From: Marthasterias glacialis
Lineage: Eukaryota; Echinodermata; Asteroidea; Forcipulatida; Asteriidae
Direction: 5' to 3'
DNA: 64,000 bases
Assembly (NCBI GenBank): GCA_911728455.2
Contig: OU452226.1
Coordinates: forward strand, 17,439,938 to 17,503,937
Shown: piece by piece, positions 57,671-64,000 of the stretch
Numbering within the stretch: the stretch's first letter is position 1
How the letters are laid out: each line of letters starts with the position of its first letter
Translations under genes and position numbers: made by a program
Notes under the pieces: generated by a model
What the model was told of the DNA's origin: nothing
Databases searched by the model: none
What the model saw: the letters and a program-made list of their open reading frames with translations, nothing else

Positions 57671-59230
57671 CTAGGATCGAAAAACTTGTGCTCCTCCGAT
57701 TCTCCCCAAAATCTCCTCAAGAGTAGGGATTGTGAAATGCTCTCGCTCCACAGCTTTGTTTAACTGTCGGAGATCAACACAGACTCTGATCTTGTTGTTT
57801 TTCTTGGGCACTATCACAATTGGTGCACACCAGTCTGTCGGCTCTGTGATTCGGTTGATGATGCCCTGTTTCTCCATTTTCTCCAACTCCTCTTTCAGCT
57901 GCGGTAGCATTGGCAAGGGAATACGACAGGGAGCTGTCACACAATAGGGCGTAGTTGTGTCTGTCAGCTTAATATGAACAGGTGAGCCATGCAGACATCC
58001 TGTACCTTCGAATACATTGTCTGGCTTTAGCATGGTAAATACTCTCTGTAGCAAACCAAGGGTCTCACAGGCTTCCTTGCTGAGGACTGGCCGCCCTTTG
58101 TCAAGAATCTGGAAAATTAGTGAATACTTTTTGTTCTTCACTTCACACGACAACTTTTTCTGACCATTGGGCAAGACTTTACCACCAAAGTAGCCTTGCA
58201 AACGTGTTGTCGTTGGTTGCAGAAATGAGTCACGAAGCTTGAGTGAGTCGTATAAATCAGTGGGCAAAATATTAACTTCAGAGCCGGTGTCCAACAAAAA
58301 GTGTACCATCTGACCTTGTACTTTGATGGACTGTTGCCACACATCATGCTCTGCATTGTCTGTGCATGTCCGACGCACAGAACCAACGAAGAAATCACTG
58401 TCTCCTTCGCTGTCATCCTCAGTGGTTGGATCTCTTTGGACTGATCTCAACTGTTTGGCTTTGCCCCGGCATACTTTTGCAAAATGGCCAACTTTGTGGC
58501 AGTAATTGCACTTCTGTCCACTAGCCGGGCATGACTTGTGACTGATGTCATGGCCACATCGGTTACATGGTTTCCTGTGCTGCTGTGGTCTGGCATTTGT
58601 GTGTGTACGTGGTTTGGTATACTGCTTGGCCTTCCTGTGTAGTGCGTGAACCGAAGCTGTGTCCACACTGCCCTTAAATTCACGTAAGTCTTTCACAGCG
58701 GTTTCAAGGGTTTTAGCTAAGTTGACAGCTGCTTGGAAGCTGAGGCCATCTTTGGTGAGAAGATGCTTTTGAATGTTCTCACTACGGATACCACACACTA
58801 GCCTGTCACGCAAGGCTTCATCCAAAAATTGACCAAATTTACAGGTACTGGCCAAATTCTGTAGAATCATAGCATACTGTGCAATAATCTCTGAACTCTG
58901 TTGGTCTCTCTTGTAGAATCTGAATCTCTCTGATACAGCCAGACGTTTGGGGCCATAATGTGCTATCAAAATCTCACACAATTCTGAGTAAGTTTTTTCA
59001 GTGAGTGGTGTAGGCTCTGACAAACTTTTGGCTGTTTTGTAAACATTGGGGCCTACAGCACTTAACAAAACTGCTGTCTGTTTTCCTGAAACAATGACAT
59101 TGGCCTGAAAATACAAGTTCAATCGTTCGATGTTATTGCGTATGTCTTCAGGCGACCGATGAGCGGTGCGTGAAAGTGCGCCCCCTCTGGAGCGGCAGGT
59201 TGTGTCATTTTCGAAGACGAAATTTAGCAA
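57671..59230 (-). CDS. Ty3/gypsy gag - protease - RT start
   Basis: A single 519-codon frame with gag and pol fused. Gag: about residues 28-190, including ERLNLYFQAN and LRDRLVCGI-type matches. Two zinc knuckles: C222-x2-C225...H-x2-C234 and C241-x2-C244-x4-H249-x4-C254. Protease: LLDTGSEVNIL, catalytic D314-T-G. RT begins near 430 and reaches CVDLRQLNKAV before ending in a stop at a single-base frameshift. The first codon is TTG, not ATG; an ATG sits a little downstream in another frame, so the N-terminus is probably shifted too. Confidence 0.88.
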   Translation of the reverse strand: MLNFVFENDTTCRSRGGALSRTAHRSPEDIRNNIERLNLYFQANVIVSGKQTAVLLSAVGPNVYKTAKSLSEPTPLTEKTYSELCEILIAHYGPKRLAVSERFRFYKRDQQSSEIIAQYAMILQNLASTCKFGQFLDEALRDRLVCGIRSENIQKHLLTKDGLSFQAAVNLAKTLETAVKDLREFKGSVDTASVHALHRKAKQYTKPRTHTNARPQQHRKPCNRCGHDISHKSCPASGQKCNYCHKVGHFAKVCRGKAKQLRSVQRDPTTEDDSEGDSDFFVGSVRRTCTDNAEHDVWQQSIKVQGQMVHFLLDTGSEVNILPTDLYDSLKLRDSFLQPTTTRLQGYFGGKVLPNGQKKLSCEVKNKKYSLIFQILDKGRPVLSKEACETLGLLQRVFTMLKPDNVFEGTGCLHGSPVHIKLTDTTTPYCVTAPCRIPLPMLPQLKEELEKMEKQGIINRITEPTDWCAPIVIVPKKNNKIRVCVDLRQLNKAVEREHFTIPTLEEILGRIGGAQVFRS

Positions 59231-59309
59231 CGAAGAAACGGCTTTATTTAACAGTTCCCAGATGCCGTACTATCGTATTACAATGTCCAAAATCCCGGCA
59301 GGTATATTA

Positions 59310-59329
59310 GAAAACCACCGCTGCTACCA
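59310..59329 (-). other. primer-binding site (initiator-tRNA-Met-like)
   Basis: On the minus strand, immediately after the 5' LTR, TGGTAGCAGCGGTGG closely resembles the 3' end complement of metazoan initiator tRNA-Met (TGGTAGCAGAGGATGG). Confidence 0.7.
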
Positions 59330-59495
59330 TGTGGTAATAACTGTTTGGACTTACTCATTTAAGATGACACAATAACTGGACACAGACACACGTTGAACTT
59401 AACAGGACGTCGCCATGTTGGGACATGTATTATCCTAAACTCAACAGGTCAAGGGTCACCACATTTGACGTAAGGAACATCATGCATATTCAACA
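59330..59495 (-). repeat. 5' LTR
   Basis: Partner of 54788-54953. Near-identity implies a fairly recent insertion even though coding changes have accumulated. A LTR of 166 bp is short for Ty3/gypsy. Confidence 0.88.
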
Positions 59496-59736
59496 TCAAC
59501 CAGTGGAAAAACTGGCTAACGTGACGGATGCAAAGTGGCTCCCTGTACTGTGTTTTCCTGTCGCCAGCGTGAGATGAGATAAAACCTAGGCATGACGTAT
59601 ATGTTGTATGAGTCCCAGGAACAACCAACTCTACCAACTGAGCAAATGAAACTGAATGGCTTGTAACATGGCACCCTCAAACAAAGATATACTAGTATGG
59701 TAAATTAAAAAAAATAGGGAGACCGCTAATATTGGG

Positions 59737-59812
59737 GCTAAAGCTCAGTTGGTAGAGCACCGGCACATTAATCCGAGGTCCCAGGTTCAAATCCCATTCT
59801 AGTCAATGTTTC
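59737..59812 (+). mobile_element. tRNA-like pseudogene or SINE head
   Basis: AAGCTCAGTTGGTAGAGCAC (A box) and CCCAGGTTCAAATCCCATT (B box) are preserved, and the layout resembles tRNA-Lys. The acceptor ends do not pair and the anticodon arm is altered, so a functional tRNA is unlikely. Confidence 0.55.
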
Positions 59813-60283
59813 TTTGTGTGGTGCCCTGCTTCACACAGTAATTATTACATGAACAGATTGTTTTTTATAACTAGGGGAGCCAGAATATATATTTTCCTTT
59901 TAGCCAATCGATTTGATTGCATGTATTTGAAGGAGGTTGGGGGGGGGCGGGAATTAATGTAGAAATATTTGTTCAAAGGGTAGATGATCGCTGACAATGG
60001 CTTTGAACTGTTCTCTTATATTTATTTGTTGAAGATATAACAATGCTGATATAATTTTATAACAGCTGCATGGAAGGCCCAACCACCAACACCACTCCCA
60101 CAATCAACTCCTTGTAGCGTTGAAACATTGGAGTGACGTACCCCGCTGACGTTTTTAAGCGAGTAGATTTACGTTAGGATTTTGACATCGCCTGTAGACA
60201 TTTCTTCTCTTGGGGCATCTTAACATTTTATTTGCAACTCTATTTTGTGGATCATTCGTAGTGGAACAATTTTTGCTTTCAGC

Positions 60284-60506
60284 TATGTTTAAGACAATAA
60301 TCGCCTTTAAACAGTTACAAGGAATGCAGGTTTGTGTGAAGGACCTTCAGGAGGAAGGAAAAAAAACCTGCATAAATGTTGCTGCTTCATGCAAAAAGGA
60401 ATGCAAAGCCAATTTTAAGATTAAAAATTTTAACCGGTTGAAAGGTAAACTTGGAAATATAACAATTTTATTAAGTGGTGGAGGTTTTATGACAGCAAGC
60501 ACGTAG
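60284..60506 (+). CDS. candidate exon or small Cys-containing ORF, unrecognised
   Basis: TTTTTGCTTTCAG looks like an acceptor directly before CTATG at 60284. The frame runs MFKTIIAFKQLQGMQVC and includes KTCINVAASCKKEC, for four cysteines in about 27 residues, ending in a stop at 60504. Upstream in the same frame a hydrophobic stretch exists but begins with TTG. No family recognised; weak candidate. Confidence 0.2.
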
Positions 60507-60611
60507 AGTTTAGAAAACCAGTTTGAAAAAAAGACTTAACCAAAGTACAGGGTTGGTCATTTAAAAAGAAAGATAAAAGATAAGTTTCAATTTGAAAGCA
60601 CATAACAAGTA

Positions 60612-60617
60612 ATAATG

Positions 60618-60688
<71 letters not shown>
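60612..60688. repeat. (AAT)n microsatellite
   Basis: About 25 uninterrupted AAT/ATA units. The antisense frames of poly-Leu and poly-Tyr across it are artefacts. Confidence 0.95.
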
Positions 60689-60689
<1 letters not shown>

Positions 60690-60690
<1 letters not shown>

Positions 60691-61585
60691 CAAATATATT
60701 GTGCGCATTTCACCATAAACATGTTAAAAGGGCAATCCACTACAGATACAATAGTAAACAAAAATCAGCACATTAGAGTAAAACAATCGGATAAACATAA
60801 AAACCAAAAGAGTAAAAACAACAATGTCACACAAAAACATCAGCCAAATGCTTGTTTTAAACGAAAAGTTTTCGGACTGTATTGATTGAAAATGAGAGGG
60901 TAATCTATCGCAAAGTGTCTGTGAAGCAGCAATCTGCCAGGGAAGTATTTCTGTTTGAATTACTACCAAAGTCCAATAAACAATAAATACAGTGGCGTAA
61001 CTATTGGTGGTCACGTGAAAATTAGTCAGTGCAGAGAAAACCCTAAGATTTTGAGTGCATATACAAAATTTAAGTTAACAACTGTGACAAAGATGCTGCT
61101 CACGTCAATTAGACCAATCTATTAAGCCCCACCCACTAAGGACGGTATTTTTTTCGTGGAACAGCCAATTTTAAAGCAGTGGTTCATTCGGCAACAGCAA
61201 CACATCCAATAAGTAATTTTAAAGAATAGCATTAGTGTTCCACTGAGATTTGATATAACTGCTGACTGTTATGATGTAGGTGACAGGGTTGTATTCCCCC
61301 AAGCTAAGTCAAGGACTATGTCGGCCCGCGCTTGTTTGAGTGAAGAAAAATACTCGCCCTCCACTCGACTACAGTCAACAAATCTCACATGTCAATTTAT
61401 GACGGCTGAGATTGTTACAATCGAAAAATATTGAACCTTTAACGACATTGTTTGATCTATGCAGGAATACATTTTATTTATTTTTTTACTTGGGCAAATT
61501 TCTCCGGGCATTTTCAACTTACCCGACCACCTTTCCAACGTCAATACCCATTCATGTAATGCTGTCCATCCTAAGTTACCCTGGA
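60690..61585. other. no gene recognised
   Basis: AT-rich sequence with no supported gene. A CAGTGGCGTAACTA phrase near 60991 resembles TIR ends of common small elements, but no partner end was found. Confidence 0.4.
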
Positions 61586-61587
61586 GA

Positions 61588-62995
61588 TGTTTTTTTACCC
61601 TGGAGAGTCTTTGGACTGGCTGGGTCTTTGCCAGGCTTCAGCAGGGCAATGACTTTGGCTTTCCTCCATAGCTTTGGGATGTTATAGGTGCTCAAGCATT
61701 CGTTGAACATAGGAGCCACTTGAGGGCACCTGGTCCAGGGTGTTTTATCTGCTCGCAGAGGATGTCATCAAGTCCAGCAGCTTTTTTGTTTTTCATTGCT
61801 TTGATGGCAGCAAGCAGGTCATTCATCGAGAACAGTTTAGTGAAGCCTGGGGCGTCTTGAGAACTTGGAACATCTGGGGCCTTGGGAAGCGTGGCTCTTT
61901 TGGGGTGATGGTTAGGGTTTCCCTGGCTATTCACTAGGAGTTGGTGGGCGACTTGGTCAGCAGTGACTTGAGATCTTGGTTGCGCCTTTGTATAGTCATT
62001 ACACAGGATCCGGATCGTTTTCCATGCTTTCCTGCTGCTATGTGTCATGTCAGTGGTTTGAATGAATTCCTGCCACTTCCTCCTCCTAGATTCAGCAATT
62101 TCCTTGGTCAGAATTTCTCCCGATTCAAGTGTCTCCTCACTAAAGGGGTCCGTCTGGAAGTGTTCGATGTAGTGTTCATACATCACCTTGGAGTAGTCCG
62201 TCAAGCCTTGAATGTAGCTTGCACGGCAGCCACTGGGGATGTTGCGCCTTGAGGATTTCTTCGTCAGCTCTACAAAGGTGTCGTAGTTTTGGGGGGTGGC
62301 AGGTGGAGTAATGACTGCATTAACCTTAAGCCCTATCGGTCGGTGCTGGGAGTGAGGGATTGGGTCTAAGACGACTTTCTCGCACTGGTTGGCAATCCTG
62401 GTATATGTGGATATCAGGTCAGGGTTGTAGCCACATCTCCACCTTGCGCTGTTGAAGGAGGGAGGAAGCTTAGCATCATGAATGAGGGACAGTTGATTAG
62501 CATCTGCCCACGTCTCAACTAGTTCACCATTTTTTGTTAGTTTCTCCATATCCCCAGGTAGTGCTGTGGCTGTTGAAATCACCGATGACCACATTCATCC
62601 TGCCGTCAGTAGCACTGCCGGGCAGATCGAAAGGCTCAGGAGGTGGCTTGTAGATTGAGCTTATGGTGATTCCCATCAGGTCAATGGAAAGGACTTCGAT
62701 GTTATTGCTGTCTGATATGGAAGATTTGTCCACAGTAAGACCATTACGGGCGAAGATCGCGCTTCCATACTGGTCATGTGGTCTCTTTACGATGATGGAG
62801 GCAGAGGATGTCACAGTTGGTTGGTATACATAGGTCAGCCAAAAGGTCAGCCAAAAGTTCTTGTTTGGTGCCCGTAAGACCTTCAATGTTGGATGAGATC
62901 ATACTCAGGGCCGGTCCTGACAAGGTGTTGGTAGTGGTGGTTAAGTAGCACTTGAGAACTTCAGTAGTGTGGTTGAAGGATTCGCAGATTTTCAT
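61588..62995 (-). pseudogene. non-LTR retrotransposon, endonuclease plus RT start, truncated
   Basis: Minus strand. The apurinic-type endonuclease begins around 62915 (SSNIEGLTGTKQELLADL), continues with IYKPPPEPF and VVIGDFNSH, and ends with a SQHRPI motif. After a linker, the RT begins with AIKAMKNKKAAGLDDILCEQ and GPGALKWLL. One more frameshift near 61700 separates NIPKLWRKAKVIALLKPGKD, after which the similarity ends. The frame also shifts near 62530-62590, and a 12-base duplication (GTCAGCCAAAAG) lies at about 62832-62855. All RT catalytic motifs are missing. It resembles jockey-like elements by motif, but the clade is not determined. Confidence 0.8.
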
Positions 62996-63340
62996 CTTAC
63001 AGGGACCGCGGCGTGAACGCTCCTTTAGTGGCCCCCATCATGATTATAGCAGTATATGGAATAACCCACTTACCACGCATGCGTGTGCGCTGGCGGTCAC
63101 ATCACAGTTTGACAAAGACGGTGCCCTTTGTGATTTGTGATGTGTGCAGTATCTGGTTGAGAGTTCATCTTTCCATGCACAGCCACAGGCCTGCTATAAT
63201 CATGACGACACAGCCCCTTTAATTGACAGACTGTTTTGTTCCAAATTCAGGAACATACCCCCATAGCCCTGGCGGAGGGTAACAACAATGATTATATATA
63301 ACAACAGTAAGAAATAAGCGGAACTGTTTACATGATTGTA
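62996..63340. other. no gene recognised
   Basis: No supported feature. Confidence 0.4.
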
Positions 63341-63342
63341 GC

Positions 63343-63711
63343 ATGGTCACAAACATTTTGCATCTCTTTCAGCTCGGTGAACAAGAAAAACATTTTGAAA
63401 CGCAAGTGACTATTCTTTTTTTTACTTCAGAGGACATAAGGAACAGAAAATTGTCATCATCAGTCATACTTGTGAATACGTTGTGTAATTTACAAATTTC
63501 AATGAACATACTTTGTCTTTACTCAGCAATCAATTCAAGAAGTTATTCGTTTTCAATATCCTGTTCACACTGTGGACATAATCTCCCTTCTTACAATACA
63601 ACTATTAAAATAGTAACAATAAATGTATCATTATTTTATGAAATGCTTTTACAAGAGAAATCAAAGCGCTGTGCAAGTCAAAAGAATAGGAAATTAACTA
63701 TGATGTCTTGA
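63343..63711 (+). CDS. 122-codon ORF, unrecognised, weak
   Basis: An open frame starting with ATG, with seven cysteines and mostly Ile/Leu/Ser-rich sequence. A TGCATCTCTTTCAG acceptor-like string lies within its start (about 63360-63373). No domain seen; base composition is like the flanks, so it may be chance. Confidence 0.15.
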   Translation: MVTNILHLFQLGEQEKHFETQVTILFFTSEDIRNRKLSSSVILVNTLCNLQISMNILCLYSAINSRSYSFSISCSHCGHNLPSYNTTIKIVTINVSLFYEMLLQEKSKRCASQKNRKLTMMS

Positions 63712-63842
63712 ATGTGGTGCATTTATTGCCTTGTTCGAAATTTTGGATTTGGATTATGCTTCAGCTTGGACTCCGTAAATAATTTTGAAAATGAACCCTT
63801 TGGTATGGGACTTCAAACAGGCCGACAATGCAAAAGCCTTAG

Positions 63843-64000
63843 TCGAAGCCTGTAAGCCGTGGTTTCGCAAATGGCCAAGAATGTTTCCTCAAAATTGTGA
63901 GAGATGGGGCATCCCTAATGTTGATGGGAACCATGTACCAAAGATTGGGGCCAGCTATTGAAAAAGATCAATTGTTGAGGGATTTCAAAGTTATCGGAAC
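63843..64000 (+). CDS. possible exon resembling the C-terminus of dihydroorotate dehydrogenase (partial)
   Basis: After a CCTTAG at about 63842, one frame is open to the window edge: SKPVSRGFANGQECFLKIV, then RDGASLMLMGTMYQRLGP, then AIEKDQLLRDFKVIG. It follows the FMN-phosphate-binding end of class 2 dihydroorotate dehydrogenases: G..NGQ(D/E)...KI..GASL......y..GP. Differences in the middle and a one-residue insertion weaken the match. A second frame (63790-63960, 56 codons) is also open, so coding is not certain. The rest would lie to the right of the window. Confidence 0.35.

Larger units (their letters stand above)
54788..59495 (-). mobile_element. complete Ty3/gypsy LTR retrotransposon, mutated
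   Basis: Two 166-bp direct repeats (54788-54953 and 59330-59495) differ at about three positions and read TG...CA in element orientation. The flanks ACAAC / TCAAC could be a 5-bp target duplication with one mismatch. A primer-binding site next to the 5' LTR and a purine tract next to the 3' LTR are present. The order gag - protease - RT - RNase H - integrase identifies Ty3/gypsy (Metaviridae-type). There is no env and no chromodomain. Overall it resembles K02A2.6-like/Mag-type elements (inference). Coding is broken into three frames, with an RT active-site change, so it is not autonomous now. Confidence 0.92.

Noticed and set aside
55347-58505. Plus-strand open frames across the Ty3/gypsy element
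   Set aside because: They are antisense shadows of the minus-strand gag-pol frames, which show full domain order.
47034-59812. Functional tRNA genes at 47034, 47803 and 59737
   Set aside because: A and B boxes are present but acceptor stems do not pair and SINE-type tails follow.
60487-60761. Poly-Leu and poly-Tyr frames as proteins
   Set aside because: They are translations of the (AAT)n microsatellite.

Overview
This window looks like nuclear DNA from an animal, most likely a marine invertebrate deuterostome (echinoderm or hemichordate are my best guesses). It is AT-rich with long non-coding stretches. Coding signals appear only as short exons bounded by AG...GT splice sites. Mobile DNA includes a Ty3/gypsy retrotransposon, non-LTR retrotransposon fragments, tRNA-derived SINEs and many terminal-inverted-repeat (TIR) elements. 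Exons for F5/8 type C and fibrinogen-C domains and a histone-type 3' stem-loop also fit. The species call is inference. No complete intact host gene is visible, and all coordinates come from reading by eye (about +/-1 to 5 bases).

Layout. 1-4174: a satellite of apparently identical 312-bp monomers running off the left edge. 8.6-13.1 kb: a diverged tandem array whose units carry a recurring exon-like segment. 13.3-15.7 kb: two more tandem arrays (336 bp, and about 190 bp with a nested TIR element). 15.8-17.9 kb: a 2-kb inverted repeat with 0.93-kb arms. 18.2-19.9 kb: an 841-bp tandem duplication. 20.9-26.0 kb: 0.3-kb inverted arms, each with an inward-facing splice donor, enclosing minus-strand exon-like pieces that include a frameshifted THAP zinc-finger exon. 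27.6-34.7 kb: minisatellite-like repeats and small TIR elements. 35.7-45.1 kb: a dense repeat domain containing a TTAA-flanked piggyBac-like element, a 1-kb TIR element, and a family whose subunits combine a covarying terminal hairpin, paired CRE palindromes, nuclear-receptor-like direct repeats and ETS-like palindromes.

46-64 kb: tRNA-derived SINEs, then a minus-strand gene or gene remnant at 48.9-51.2 kb. There an F5/8C domain on two exons joins in phase to an exon carrying only the C-terminal half of a fibrinogen domain. Next come a truncated reverse transcriptase (52.7-53.4 kb), a repeat carrying a histone-like 3' stem-loop (54.0 kb), a complete but mutated Ty3/gypsy element with 166-bp LTRs (54.8-59.5 kb, minus), a second truncated non-LTR element (61.6-63.0 kb, minus), and a possible dihydroorotate-dehydrogenase-like exon running off the right edge.

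The most interesting signals are the regulatory-motif-rich repeat family at 36.5-45.1 kb, the in-phase F5/8C and half-fibrinogen architecture, the histone-type stem-loop with no histone gene, and the inverted-arm element with a broken THAP exon.
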